A DNA stretch of 64,000 nucleotides from JANPLD01 sp031426355 (GCA_031426355.1 JANPLD010000045.1:1-64000); one strand, 5' to 3'. Positions 1-9,316 are shown, counted from the first letter of the stretch. Notes: a model not told the origin generated them from the sequence alone. Numbers and translations: made by a program.

Positions 1-1
1 T

Positions 2-166
2 ATGGCTCTTGGGGATTCTTCATCAAAATATATAAAAAAATATAATGAACTTTTCCAGCAAGGCCTAATTAGTTTGGTAAATGCAAAAGTAGCAGATATG
101 TATGAAGCTGGTGACGGTAACAAAATTATAGAAAGAGAAAGAATAGTAGAGCAATTCTTTAATTAG
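2..166 (+). CDS. C-terminal part of an unrecognised protein (5' end may lie outside window)
   Basis: An open frame runs from the first bases to a TAG at 164-166 and encodes 54 residues ending in ERIVEQFFN. The first in-frame ATG is at base 2, but it gives no clear ribosome site because the window begins there, so the protein probably starts upstream. The fragment is hydrophilic, rich in Lys/Glu and likely helical. It overlaps the end of the convergent ugd gene by 8 bp, which is a common compact arrangement. I do not recognise the family. Confidence 0.5.
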   Translation: MALGDSSSKYIKKYNELFQQGLISLVNAKVADMYEAGDGNKIIERERIVEQFFN

Positions 167-1463
167 CCTGTTTCCCTATACCCACATATTTTTTCTCAGG
201 AAATTTACTGCCATCAATAATATTCCTAAGATCAACTATTGTAGTTAACTTCTTATAAAGGGAATAATTTATATTTTTGAACTGCTCCCATTCTGTAATT
301 ATAACTGCCGTTTCAGATTTAAGAAGTGCATCGGCAACTAGTGTACAAAAATTTATCTGACCTGCTGATTTACTGAAATACTCTTTTGCATTCTCCAGCC
401 CCTGAGGATCATATATATGTAGTATTGCTCCTCGATCTGCTAAAACTTCAATTATTTTGAGGGCGGGTGATTCACGGATATCATCTGTGTTAGCTTTAAA
501 GGCTACTCCTAGTATAGCAATATTCTTTCCTTTAACATCACCATCATTTACAGCAATTACTTTTTCTGCCATATTTATCTGACGTTCATCGTTTGCTTTC
601 ACAACTGCATCTATTATCTTGAAATCACAATGAAAATTCTTCGCAATATTTAATATCGCGCGGGTATCTTTTGGAAAGCATGAGCCACCATATCCAGGCC
701 CGGGGTTTAAAAAATGTGAGCCGATACGTTTATCCAAACCTATTGCATTGGTAACCTGCTTTATATCTGCGCCGGACTTTTCGCATAGGTCTGCTACCTG
801 ATTTATAAAACCTATCCTCATTGCAAGATATGCATTCGCCGCATATTTTGCCAGCTCTGCAGAGTGTATATCAGTTTTTATTATCTTAAAGCCTTGCTCT
901 ATCTGCTTCTTATATAATGTAGATAATTTCTCAAATACTGCATTATCATTAACACCTATTAATATCCTGTCAGGGTTCATGAAATCCTTTACTGCAGAAC
1001 CTTCCCTCAAAAATTCGGGATTTGATGCTATATGGAACTTTAACTCAGGATTTGCTTTTTTTATGGCCTCACTTATCTTATCCCCTGTACCGACAGGAAC
1101 AGTTGATTTGGTAACTATTATTACATTATTCTTGGCATTTTTACCTATCATCTCAGCGGCTGCAAAAACATAGGAAAGATCAGCCGAGCCATCATTTGCT
1201 GATGGGGTGCCAACCGCTATGAATATTATATCTGAATCTTTTAATTCAAGCGCAATATCTGTTGAAAATTTAAGCCTGCCAGCCTCTTTATTGCTTTTTG
1301 TAAGATCTGATAGTCCATCTTCAAATATTGGGCTAATGCCTTGATTTAAAAGGTCGATTTTCTCCCTGTTCTGATCCAGGCATACTACATTATTGCCAAG
1401 TTCTGCAAGGCAGGTGCCTGACACCAAACCCACATATCCTGCCCCTATAAACGCTATTTTCAT
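159..1463 (-). CDS. ugd: UDP-glucose 6-dehydrogenase
   Basis: Cytoplasmic enzyme that oxidises UDP-glucose to UDP-glucuronate with two NAD+, supplying precursors for surface polysaccharides. The 434-residue length is normal for the bacterial family. The N-terminus has the Rossmann motif GAGYVGLVSG. The central segment ends with the active-site motif GGSCFPKD, carrying the catalytic cysteine around residue 260. The C-terminal UDP-binding domain has the family segment LGVAFKANTDDIRESPA. The gene is divergent from rplM across about 110 bp, and no polysaccharide genes lie beside it in this window. A related UDP-sugar dehydrogenase (for example UDP-ManNAc) is less likely given the overall match to the Ugd/TuaD pattern. 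Confidence 0.95.
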   Translation of the reverse strand: MKIAFIGAGYVGLVSGTCLAELGNNVVCLDQNREKIDLLNQGISPIFEDGLSDLTKSNKEAGRLKFSTDIALELKDSDIIFIAVGTPSANDGSADLSYVFAAAEMIGKNAKNNVIIVTKSTVPVGTGDKISEAIKKANPELKFHIASNPEFLREGSAVKDFMNPDRILIGVNDNAVFEKLSTLYKKQIEQGFKIIKTDIHSAELAKYAANAYLAMRIGFINQVADLCEKSGADIKQVTNAIGLDKRIGSHFLNPGPGYGGSCFPKDTRAILNIAKNFHCDFKIIDAVVKANDERQINMAEKVIAVNDGDVKGKNIAILGVAFKANTDDIRESPALKIIEVLADRGAILHIYDPQGLENAKEYFSKSAGQINFCTLVADALLKSETAVIITEWEQFKNINYSLYKKLTTIVDLRNIIDGSKFPEKKYVGIGKQAN

Positions 1464-1516
1464 ATGATTTTATTGGTTACTGATGAACGCCCCACGAAAA
1501 CTATCAATTTTTTCCC

Positions 1517-1545
1517 TTGACACAAGGGTTATTATCTGCGATTAG
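1517..1545 (+). promoter_or_regulatory. Probable sigma70 promoter of rplM-rpsI
   Basis: A perfect -35 hexamer TTGACA at 1517-1522 is followed after 17 bp by GATTAG at 1540-1545, preceded by TG one base upstream (extended -10 style). It sits about 30 bp before rplM and is the only good candidate in the ugd/rplM gap. The weak -10 match lowers confidence. Confidence 0.5.
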
Positions 1546-1572
1546 AACGCCCTCAAAATTACTGATTTCATA

Positions 1573-2061
1573 ATGAAAAACAAATTTACAAAATCGCTAA
1601 AACCTGCTGAAATTCAAAGAAAATGGTATTTAGTTGATGCGACTGATCTAGTGCTTGGTCGTATGGCTGTTGAAATAGCAAAAGTTTTGCGTGGCAAAAC
1701 TAAACCAATGTACACTCCTAACCAGGATTCAGGAGACTATGTTATAGTTGTCAACGCTGAGAAAGTTTGCCTTAAAGGTAACAATAAGCTCAGGGACAAA
1801 AAATATTATCACCACACTGGTTATGCCGGCGGTATAAAGGAAACTACTCCTTTCAAGGTATTCAGCGGTAAAAGACAAGGTTTTGTTGTTGAAAAAGCTG
1901 TTCAGAGAATGATCCCTAGGGAAGATGTTCTTGGTCGTGCTCAATTCAATAAACTTTATGTTTATGCGGGTCCAAACCACCCACATCAGGCTCAGAACCC
2001 AGAAGCTCTTAACATATCTTCATTCAGCGCTAAAAATACAAAAATCAGAACTAAGAAGTAA
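1573..2061 (+). CDS. rplM: 50S ribosomal protein L13
   Basis: Structural protein of the large ribosomal subunit, an early assembly protein that binds 23S rRNA. The signature KWYLVDATDLVLGRMA near residue 17 is diagnostic, followed by the conserved YHHTGYAGG segment. At 162 residues it is about 20 longer than E. coli L13 (142), with the excess in a basic C-terminal tail ending AKNTKIRTKK. It is followed after 6 bp by rpsI, the usual bacterial L13-S9 operon order, with a promoter upstream and a strong terminator downstream. Codon use looks like a highly expressed gene. Confidence 0.98.
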   Translation: MKNKFTKSLKPAEIQRKWYLVDATDLVLGRMAVEIAKVLRGKTKPMYTPNQDSGDYVIVVNAEKVCLKGNNKLRDKKYYHHTGYAGGIKETTPFKVFSGKRQGFVVEKAVQRMIPREDVLGRAQFNKLYVYAGPNHPHQAQNPEALNISSFSAKNTKIRTKK

Positions 2062-2067
2062 TACAAC

Positions 2068-2568
2068 ATGATCAATATTCCTACAGAAGTTAAAAAATCT
2101 GCAAAGAAAAAAGCAGCAGTTGAAACTGTTGAAGCAGTAGAAGCTCCGGCTGAAGTTAAAATAGCGAAACTTGATAAACAAGGTAGAGCTTATGGTACAG
2201 GTAGAAGGAAAGTTGCATCTGCTCGTGTGTGGATCAAACCTGGTACAGGCAAATTCATAATCAATAAGGAAGAGTTAAAAGTTTACCTGAAACGCCCTGT
2301 GCTTCAGATGATCGTGAACCAGCCTTTTGAATCTACAAATTCTGTTGGTAAGTTTGACGTATTCGCGACTGTTGAGGGTGGTGGATTATCAGGCCAGGCC
2401 GGCGCAATCAGACATGGCATAAGTCGCGCTCTTGATAATTATAATCCTGAAAGCAATCACAAAGTTCTTCGTACTGGTGGTTTCTTAACTCGTGATCCTA
2501 GGGTTGTTGAGCGTAAGAAATTCGGCCATAAGAAAGCTCGTCGTAGCTTCCAGTTCTCCAAACGTTAA
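2068..2568 (+). CDS. rpsI: 30S ribosomal protein S9
   Basis: Structural protein of the small subunit whose C-terminal tail reaches the P-site tRNA. The conserved body starts at GRAYGTGRRKVASARVW and ends with the canonical basic tail ARRSFQFSKR. The first 40 or so residues form an extra Lys/Ala/Glu-rich segment absent from E. coli S9 (130 aa); such an N-terminal extension is typical of alphaproteobacterial S9. An AAGAAG ribosome site lies in the end of rplM, and the genes are 6 bp apart, supporting co-transcription. Confidence 0.98.
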   Translation: MINIPTEVKKSAKKKAAVETVEAVEAPAEVKIAKLDKQGRAYGTGRRKVASARVWIKPGTGKFIINKEELKVYLKRPVLQMIVNQPFESTNSVGKFDVFATVEGGGLSGQAGAIRHGISRALDNYNPESNHKVLRTGGFLTRDPRVVERKKFGHKKARRSFQFSKR

Positions 2569-2591
2569 TTCGCAGAGTTACATTTTATTTC

Positions 2592-2618
2592 AAAACCCCG
2601 CGAGTTGCGGGGTTTTTT
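2592..2618 (+). terminator. Rho-independent terminator after rpsI
   Basis: A perfect 10-bp stem AAAACCCCGC (2592-2601) and GCGGGGTTTT (2607-2616) with a 5-nt loop GAGTT, followed by a T run. It ends the rplM-rpsI transcript 23 bp after the S9 stop. Confidence 0.95.
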
Positions 2619-2675
2619 GTTTGTAAATTTTCATTTTAAATTTCCAAATGATAAAAATTCATATAATTAAAAATT

Positions 2676-3719
2676 ATGTCCAAGAAAATTAACATATCGG
2701 TTATAGGTGCAAGCGGTTATACCGGCGCAGAACTTATCAGGATTTTACTCAGCCATCCAAAAGTTGAGATAAAATCCCTCGTTGCTGAATCAAACGCAGG
2801 CAAAGATATAGCAGAGATATACCCGCATTTTGCCAACTATGATCTGCCATCACTAATAAAAATTGAAGAAATTGACTTTAAAGGTTTGGATTGCGTATTC
2901 CTATGTCTACCCCATGGCACTACTCAGGAGGTCGCTCTTAAAATTCCTGATAATATAAAGATCATAGATCTTTCAGCGGATTTCAGGCTTTACGATACGG
3001 CAAATTATGAAAAATGGTATCATGGAACCCATAAGGCGCCTGCTCTTCAGAAGAAGGCGGTTTATGGTTTAAGTGAGATATATAGAAATAAAATAAAACA
3101 ATCTAATCTTATAGCTTGCCCGGGTTGTTACCCAACCTCTATCTTGCTTCCTCTAATTCCTTTATTTGAAGCGGGCCTTATAGAAAAAGATGATATAATA
3201 GCTGATTCCAAATCAGGCATTTCAGGAGCAGGCAGAAAGGCCGTTACTGGTAATCTGTTTACCGAGATGAATGAGAACTTTAAACCTTACGGTATAACGG
3301 GACACAGGCATTTATCGGAGATCGAGCAGGAATTGTCAGTCTCCTCCAAAAAAGATGTAATGATAACTTTTACGCCTCAGGTTCTGCCAATTAACAGGGG
3401 AATACTTTCTAACATTTACGTGAAGAACAAAAAGGGCGTTACCGCCGAAGATCTGAAAGCCGCTTTAGAAAAAAAATACCAAGGCGAAGCCTTTGTAAAG
3501 ATCGCAAAAGATAAAATAATACCTACTATCAGGGATGTTTATTCTACTAACCTTTGTTACATGAATGTATTTGCCGACAGGATCGAAGGTAAATCCATAA
3601 TAGTTTCAACAATTGATAATCTAACTAAAGGCGCTTCAGGCCAAGCAGTCCAGAATTTTAATATAATATTTGGCTTTGATGAGGCTGAAGGCTTGAACTT
3701 TGCCCCGGTATTCCCATAA
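2676..3719 (+). CDS. argC: N-acetyl-gamma-glutamyl-phosphate reductase
   Basis: Cytoplasmic NADPH-dependent reductase of arginine/ornithine synthesis that converts N-acetylglutamyl phosphate to the semialdehyde. The N-terminus carries the NADP-binding motif SVIGASGYTGAEL at residues 8-20. The catalytic cysteine is C151 in the family signature ACPGCYPTS, and the conserved SGISGAG follows. Length (347 aa) is standard for the long ArgC class. It has its own start after the rpsI terminator and shares the bases TAATG with trpA, so the stop and the next start overlap by 1 bp, implying translational coupling. No other arg gene lies in the window. Confidence 0.97.
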   Translation: MSKKINISVIGASGYTGAELIRILLSHPKVEIKSLVAESNAGKDIAEIYPHFANYDLPSLIKIEEIDFKGLDCVFLCLPHGTTQEVALKIPDNIKIIDLSADFRLYDTANYEKWYHGTHKAPALQKKAVYGLSEIYRNKIKQSNLIACPGCYPTSILLPLIPLFEAGLIEKDDIIADSKSGISGAGRKAVTGNLFTEMNENFKPYGITGHRHLSEIEQELSVSSKKDVMITFTPQVLPINRGILSNIYVKNKKGVTAEDLKAALEKKYQGEAFVKIAKDKIIPTIRDVYSTNLCYMNVFADRIEGKSIIVSTIDNLTKGASGQAVQNFNIIFGFDEAEGLNFAPVFP

Positions 3720-4516
3720 TGACAAGAATAGATAAAAAATTTGCTGAGCTTAAAAAGCAAAATAGAAAAGCATTCATATGCTATCTCATGGCGTGCGACC
3801 CTAACGAGGGTTTTACAAAAGATATTCTAAGCAAATTGCCATCTGCGGGTTGCGATATAATTGAGGTTGGAATGCCATTTTCAGACCCTATGGCAGAAGG
3901 TATTACAATTCAAAACGCTACCAAAAGGGCATTGAAAAACAATTGTGATATTAAGAAGATTTTGGATATAGTTAAGGATTTCCGTAAAACCGATAATGGA
4001 ACCCCAATAATTTTAATGGGTTATTATAACCCTATATTAAAATTCGGAATTGAGAAATTCTTAAAATCCGCAAAAACCTCGGGAGCTGACGGCTTCATAA
4101 TAGTTGATCTGCCTTTTGAAGAGGAAAATGAATTTAAAATTCACTCAGATAAATTTGATCTTCCTCTTATCCGCCTCACAACCCCAACTACTGATGACGC
4201 GCGCGCAAAAAAGATTTTGAAAACCGCAAAAGGTTTTGTGTATCATATCACGGTTGCGGGTGTAACAGGGCAGAAATCTGCTATCGCCAATGATGTTAAA
4301 ACTTCAATCAATAACATTAAAAAACATACTAAGCTTCCGGTATGTGCCGGGTTCGGAATTAAAACCCCTGAGCAGGCAAGGGAACTAGTGAAGCATGCTG
4401 ATGGGATAGTTGTTGGTTCAGCCCTCATCAAAATGATCGAGGATAATTTGGCTAATCCCAAAAAAGCAGAAAAAGAAATTTTGGATTTTGTAAGATCAGT
4501 AAGAAAAGTTATCTAA
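3719..4516 (+). CDS. trpA: Tryptophan synthase alpha chain
   Basis: The alpha subunit of tryptophan synthase cleaves indole-3-glycerol phosphate to indole and passes indole through the tunnel to TrpB. It is a 265-residue TIM barrel. The catalytic glutamate is E49 in GCDIIEVGMPFSDP. The position equivalent to the second catalytic residue D60 of the E. coli enzyme is a glutamate here (MAEG, E60). The phosphate-binding end PVCAGFGI and GIVVGSAL is intact. It starts on the argC stop codon (1-bp overlap) and its end overlaps convergent pgk by 4 bp. trpB and other trp genes are not adjacent in the window, so the trp pathway is dispersed. Confidence 0.96.
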   Translation: MTRIDKKFAELKKQNRKAFICYLMACDPNEGFTKDILSKLPSAGCDIIEVGMPFSDPMAEGITIQNATKRALKNNCDIKKILDIVKDFRKTDNGTPIILMGYYNPILKFGIEKFLKSAKTSGADGFIIVDLPFEEENEFKIHSDKFDLPLIRLTTPTTDDARAKKILKTAKGFVYHITVAGVTGQKSAIANDVKTSINNIKKHTKLPVCAGFGIKTPEQARELVKHADGIVVGSALIKMIEDNLANPKKAEKEILDFVRSVRKVI

Positions 4517-5757
4517 GCAGCTTCCCTCTTAGCGCTTGATTTGACAAGTGCATCAATACCCGGTAAGCCTTTACCTTCTAACCATTCAAGGAACGCGCCA
4601 CCCGCCGTAGAGACATAAGAAAAGCTTTCGCGAACACCTGCTGTTGCAAGAAGTGATACCGTATCACCTCCGCCTGCAACTGAGATAACATCTTTCTCTA
4701 AGGTAAGGTTTGCAACTATTCTGGCAATCGCAACGCTGGTATTGTCAAAAGGCTGGGTCTCGAAAGCTCCCAGAGGGCCATTCCATATAACAGATTTGCA
4801 TTTTGAAAGTATATCATACCATTTGATTATTGTTTTGCTTCCCGCATCCAATATCATTTCATCTTTCTGGATAGTATCCAAGTTGCGTATCTTTGTTTCA
4901 ACCCCAGCAGCAAATTCCTTAGCGCAGGTAGCATCTTCCGGAAGTATTATTTTACAGCCTCTTTTTTCAGCGTTCGCTATTATTTCAAGTGCCTTTGCTT
5001 TTAGGTTTTTCTCACATAGGGATTTTCCTATATCGTAACCCTTGGCATAGAGGAAAGTATTGGCCATACCGCCACCAATAAAAAGATAATCGGCTTTTTC
5101 TGAAAGGGAGTTAAGCATAGCGATCTTGGTAGAAATTTTTGATCCGCCAACAATTGCCGCCATTGGCCTTTCCGGCTTTTCGAGAGTCTTAGTAACTGAT
5201 AATATTTCCCTTTCTAATGAGATACCTGCATATGCCGGTAAAAATTCTGTAATTCCTGTAATGGATGCATGTGAACGGTGCGAACATGAGAACGCATCAT
5301 TAACATAATAATCAGCAAGTGAAGCAAGTTCTCTTGCAAAATTGCTGTCATTCTTTTCCTCTTCTGCGTGGAAGCGAAGGTTTTCAAGAAGTAGTATATC
5401 GCCTTGGCTTAAAGCTTCTACGGCATGCTGTGCAGTTAAACCTCGACAGTCCACTGCAAATTTTACTTCTACTTTCTTTCCGGCTTCAAGGCTGAGTTCT
5501 TCAGATAAGGCGTCAACTATTGGACTTAATGAAGAGCTTGAATCAAACTTACCTTCTGGTCTGCCGAAATGGGATATGATAAGTACAGTTGCACCTGCTT
5601 TATGCAGCTTTAAAATTGTTGGTATGACCGATCTTATTCTTGTGGCATCGGCAACGCCGCTTTGCTTCATTGGAACGTTCAGGTCAGCACGAACCAGAAC
5701 CTTTTTGTTTTTGAGGTCTTGTTTTAGCAGGTCATTTATGGTTTTGAAGTCAGGCAT
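4513..5757 (-). CDS. pgk: Phosphoglycerate kinase
   Basis: Glycolytic and gluconeogenic kinase transferring phosphate between 1,3-bisphosphoglycerate and ADP. The family signature KVLVRADLNVPM occurs at residues 19-30. The N-terminal substrate-binding basic patch includes SHFGRPEG. The hinge and nucleotide-binding domain includes GGSKISTKI and the C-terminal GGGDTVSLLA. At 414 residues it is slightly longer than the usual 390-400. The gene is convergent with trpA (4-bp overlap). Upstream, an 88-bp gap separates it from dsbB on the same strand, so the two might be co-transcribed although their functions are unrelated. Confidence 0.98.
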   Translation of the reverse strand: MPDFKTINDLLKQDLKNKKVLVRADLNVPMKQSGVADATRIRSVIPTILKLHKAGATVLIISHFGRPEGKFDSSSSLSPIVDALSEELSLEAGKKVEVKFAVDCRGLTAQHAVEALSQGDILLLENLRFHAEEEKNDSNFARELASLADYYVNDAFSCSHRSHASITGITEFLPAYAGISLEREILSVTKTLEKPERPMAAIVGGSKISTKIAMLNSLSEKADYLFIGGGMANTFLYAKGYDIGKSLCEKNLKAKALEIIANAEKRGCKIILPEDATCAKEFAAGVETKIRNLDTIQKDEMILDAGSKTIIKWYDILSKCKSVIWNGPLGAFETQPFDNTSVAIARIVANLTLEKDVISVAGGGDTVSLLATAGVRESFSYVSTAGGAFLEWLEGKGLPGIDALVKSSAKREAA

Positions 5758-5845
5758 CTGTAGTAAATTGTATCAAAATTTAGGCCTGCTTATAAAACAA
5801 GGTTTTTGTAATTTCTACAAGGAAAACCTTAGAAATCCGTTCTTT

Positions 5846-6352
5846 TTATTTTTTTACCAGAAAATATTTGTCGTTAAAATAACGCAGGAAGAAAATTGCT
5901 GCACAGAAGCAGTAAATAACATTCCAGCCAGCCATGGAAATATTAAGGAACTGGAACTGTATCTCATCACACCTGACGATCGGCGCATTGAATAAAGAGG
6001 CCTTAAGGGATTCGATAGATGTCATATCAAGGTCGGCTGAACAATCCCCAGAGCTCCACCATTTCTGCTCAACACCGACATGAAAAAATCCTATACCGCA
6101 ATTTACAAGCAATGTTAATATTCCGAGGAAAATAGCTGATAATCTAAACTTTCTGTTTTTTATGAACATCGCCAAAAATCCAAGCACCATCAGAAGGGCG
6201 AAAGGATATCTCTGATACATACAAAGCGGGCAGGGATGTAGCTCATAAAAATACTGGGAGATATATGCCGCAGCTAAAGGAACAGCCCCACATAAAAAAA
6301 GGAAATAAGGGGAATAACTTAAATTATAAATAATTTCTTTTGCTGTTTTCAT
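5846..6352 (-). CDS. dsbB: Disulfide bond formation protein B (DsbB family)
   Basis: Inner-membrane quinone reductase that re-oxidises the periplasmic thiol oxidase DsbA. The 168-residue protein has four predicted membrane segments. The first cysteine pair, C41-P-L-C44 in ELHPCPLCMYQRYPF, matches the DsbB quinone-side motif. The second periplasmic pair is C104 and C128 in the loop after WWSSGDC. The spacing and the following YQRYP segment make a DsbB/DsbI-type assignment firm. No dsbA is adjacent. It lies between rne and pgk on the same strand with gaps of 72 and 88 bp. Confidence 0.92.
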   Translation of the reverse strand: MKTAKEIIYNLSYSPYFLFLCGAVPLAAAYISQYFYELHPCPLCMYQRYPFALLMVLGFLAMFIKNRKFRLSAIFLGILTLLVNCGIGFFHVGVEQKWWSSGDCSADLDMTSIESLKASLFNAPIVRCDEIQFQFLNISMAGWNVIYCFCAAIFFLRYFNDKYFLVKK

Positions 6353-6424
6353 GTTGCCAGAGTGAGATATAGGTTAGTGCCTTGTTCCATACAAATTAAT
6401 TTATATGAAACAAGGTTGTAAAAA

Positions 6425-9316
6425 CTAGCTGGTTATCTTTTTCCACAATCCCATCAGTTTATTTGAAGGTGGTTTCTTCTCTTGTGACTGCTGGTTAGGT
6501 TCAGGAAGTTTCTGGACGTTATTATATTCCTGCCTGTCTTGTGATGGGCTATCATTATAATTGCCGGGATTTTCAATATTCTGATTCCTATGGTTAGGCT
6601 GTCTGCTGTTATCGTAATTCCTGCGGTTATTATTGTTATTGCGGTTACGGTTATCATTAGCGCCGCCAAAACGATTATTAACATCCCTATTATCTTCTCT
6701 AGGGGCGCCATTATTATTGCGGTCATTATTCCTGTTTCTGTTATCAGGCCTTCTATTCCGGTTATTACGATTATTGTTATTCCGTTTTTCGAAATTGCGG
6801 TCTTCCGGATATTGGCTTAATTCAACTTCATCACCGTTAGCTTTCTTTCCTGACTGTCCAGCTGCATCATGCGGTGGCGTAAGGGATTCAAACTCTTCTA
6901 AGGAGAGACCTTTCTCAGTTTTCTCTTTTCTCTTCTGGCCTTTTTGTGACTGGATCTCAAACTGGTTAGGAAGTAGATTTATATCTTCAACGAGCTTTAT
7001 TTTAACATTGTCATTGGTCTCAACGGTCTGGATATCAGCTTTTCTCTTCTCGTTTATCTCGCGGAATATGGACGGCGAAACATGCACCACGATCTCAGCG
7101 ACTGTTTTCCTGCCTGATTCTGCCTCAATAGCCCTGATAGCTTTAAGCCCCATTGATTCCGTAGAGCGGACCGCTCCCGTTCCGTTACACATCGGGCAGC
7201 AGATGGAGGTTGATTCCACTATACTTGAATGGATCCTCTGGCGTGACATTTCAAGAAGGCCGAACATACTTATCCTGCCTATTTGTATCCTAGCCCTGTC
7301 AGCACGAAGTGCATCTTTCAATTCTCTCTCAACATTCTTGCGGTTGCGAAGTTCGCGCATGTCGATAAAGTCAATAACCACAAGCCCTGCAAGATCCCTT
7401 AGGCGTAGCTGCCTTGCTATCTCGCGAGCCGCTTCGATATTGGTTTTATAAGCGGTATCTTCAACATTCCGTTCTTTAGTTGCTCTGCCTGAGTTTACGT
7501 CTATTGAAACTAGCGCTTCAGTTGGTGATATAACTATTGAGCCGCCTGAACTGAGTTTTACTTCCCTTTCATAAAGTTCATCAAGTCTTTCTTCTATCTT
7601 ATATTTTTGGAAAAGCGGTATCTGCCCCTGATGTAATTTAATTGCGCTAGTCTGGCTTGGGGAAGTAAGCTGTACAAAAGTCGCGGCAGATTGGTACGCC
7701 TCTTTACCCTGTATTATAACTTCCTCAACATCACCTTTGAATAGATCCCTGATAGAGCGTTTAACTATATCGCTTTCCTCATAGATAGCTGCCGGAGCAG
7801 TTGAACCAAGAGTTTGCGTAGTGATAGTATTCCAAAGGTTGATTAGGTAAGCGTAATCATTTTTAATATCGGTCTCATCCCTTTCCATTCCGGCAGTTCT
7901 GACGATGATGCTTGAGCCTTTTGGAAGTTCCAGACCTTTGACTATAGTTCGTATCCTTCTTCTTTCAGAGAAGCTTGATATCCTGCGGGAAACCCCGCCG
8001 CCCTTTTCAGTGTTAGGCATGAATACGCAATATCTTCCCGCAAGTGCAAGGTAAGTTGTAAGGGACGCGCCTTTGCTGCCTCTTTCTTCCTTAACAACCT
8101 GAATTAAAACAACCTGGTTTCTTTTTATAACTTCCTGGATCTTATACTGACGATAAAAATCCATTCTGCTCATTGTTGATCTTGGATCCCTGTCTTCATT
8201 TAGGCTAATAGGTTCTTCATCAAAACTTTCTTCCGGGGAGATATATTGTATCTCTTCAATATTATCGTTAATATCAATTATATTATTCTGGGCGTTTTCA
8301 TTATCAGAATTGTTGCGGAAATTATCTTCCTGCTGAACTTTAGCCGGTCTGTTATCTGAATTCCTGTTTTCTGATCTGTTCCTGTCATTCCTTCTGTTAT
8401 TTCCTCTATCTGGTCTGATGCTTCTTGCCGGAGTAGTAGTATTATCAATAGGTATATTATTTTCAGCCGCAGGGCTTTCAATTACCGCAGGTGCAATAAT
8501 CTTTTCAGCCTCAACCGGATAAGTTTCAATGATCTCTGATGCATATTCAAGGGCAAAAACTTTTGCTAATTCTTCAGCGCGTAGAAGATCCCTTAAGTCG
8601 GCTTGGGTAAATGGGAAAGGTATCTCAATCCTTGCCCTTTTGCCTTCTACATTTTTAGGGCCTCTGTCATCTCTTTTTTCAGCGCTTCTATCTGGCGCCC
8701 TGTCGATGGTTCTTTCAATAGTTTTTTCAACAGCTGCTTCAGTATTGATATTACTGTCGGCATTTCTGGTATTGTCCCTGTTACCGCCTCTATCTCTATC
8801 CCTTCTGTTATCTCTTCTTCCTTTACCGCCTCTTCTATTATCCCTGCGGTCTTCTGATCTTTCTTCTCTTCTGAACTCCTTTTTTTCTTCATTCGGAGCA
8901 GAAATTGTAGATTGCGGGTCTTGAGCAGGAGTAGGGAAACTATCCTGCTGACCTTCGCTTATAGGTTGCTGGTTCTGGCCATTGTTCTGGTCATCAATAT
9001 CATCTTCCTCATCATCAAGGTCAGGTGATTCAGCTTCAATTATCCTTTTGATCTTCTCTTTATCTTCCATCGGTATCTGGAAGTAATCATAATGGATCTC
9101 AGAGAACGGCAGGAAGCCTTGGCGATTTCCGCCATACTCAACAAAAGCCGCCTGCAAAGAAGGCTCAACCCTTGTTATTTTACCGAGATAGATGTTACTT
9201 TTGATTTGTTTCTTTTGTGCAGATTCAAATTCAAATTCTATAAGTTTTGATTCGTCCGCAAGTACTACGCGAACTTCCTCGGGATGCACAGCATCCACTA
9301 ATAATCTTTTTGTCAT
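6425..9316 (-). CDS. rne: Ribonuclease E/G family endoribonuclease
   Basis: Central mRNA-decay and rRNA-processing endonuclease. Residues 36-80 begin an S1 domain (SNIYLGKITRVEPSLQAAFV). This is interrupted from about residue 85 to 380 by a low-complexity insert rich in Asp, Asn and Arg, and the S1 fold resumes near 395. The catalytic core has the Mg2+ aspartates D606 (SIDVNSG) and D649 (VVIDFIDM), and the zinc-link CPMC at 707-710. The C-terminal tail (from about 820) is Asn/Arg-rich, probably disordered, and ends in GLWKKITS. An S1 insert and disordered scaffold tail are typical of alphaproteobacterial RNase E. The gene is monocistronic with a leader of up to 300 bp, where autoregulation would act. 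Confidence 0.97.
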   Translation of the reverse strand: MTKRLLVDAVHPEEVRVVLADESKLIEFEFESAQKKQIKSNIYLGKITRVEPSLQAAFVEYGGNRQGFLPFSEIHYDYFQIPMEDKEKIKRIIEAESPDLDDEEDDIDDQNNGQNQQPISEGQQDSFPTPAQDPQSTISAPNEEKKEFRREERSEDRRDNRRGGKGRRDNRRDRDRGGNRDNTRNADSNINTEAAVEKTIERTIDRAPDRSAEKRDDRGPKNVEGKRARIEIPFPFTQADLRDLLRAEELAKVFALEYASEIIETYPVEAEKIIAPAVIESPAAENNIPIDNTTTPARSIRPDRGNNRRNDRNRSENRNSDNRPAKVQQEDNFRNNSDNENAQNNIIDINDNIEEIQYISPEESFDEEPISLNEDRDPRSTMSRMDFYRQYKIQEVIKRNQVVLIQVVKEERGSKGASLTTYLALAGRYCVFMPNTEKGGGVSRRISSFSERRRIRTIVKGLELPKGSSIIVRTAGMERDETDIKNDYAYLINLWNTITTQTLGSTAPAAIYEESDIVKRSIRDLFKGDVEEVIIQGKEAYQSAATFVQLTSPSQTSAIKLHQGQIPLFQKYKIEERLDELYEREVKLSSGGSIVISPTEALVSIDVNSGRATKERNVEDTAYKTNIEAAREIARQLRLRDLAGLVVIDFIDMRELRNRKNVERELKDALRADRARIQIGRISMFGLLEMSRQRIHSSIVESTSICCPMCNGTGAVRSTESMGLKAIRAIEAESGRKTVAEIVVHVSPSIFREINEKRKADIQTVETNDNVKIKLVEDINLLPNQFEIQSQKGQKRKEKTEKGLSLEEFESLTPPHDAAGQSGKKANGDEVELSQYPEDRNFEKRNNNNRNNRNRRPDNRNRNNDRNNNGAPREDNRDVNNRFGGANDNRNRNNNNNRRNYDNSRQPNHRNQNIENPGNYNDSPSQDRQEYNNVQKLPEPNQQSQEKKPPSNKLMGLWKKITS

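Noticed and set aside
5342..5995. 217-codon plus-strand frame opposite pgk and dsbB
   Set aside because: It lies antisense to pgk and spans into the dsbB 3' end; composition is that of a shadow frame, with no ribosome site.
6633..7451. Long plus-strand open frame of 272 codons opposite rne
   Set aside because: It is an antisense shadow of the RNase E catalytic core, whose motifs on the minus strand are unmistakable; the antisense product is Leu/Ser/Arg-rich and has no recognisable feature.
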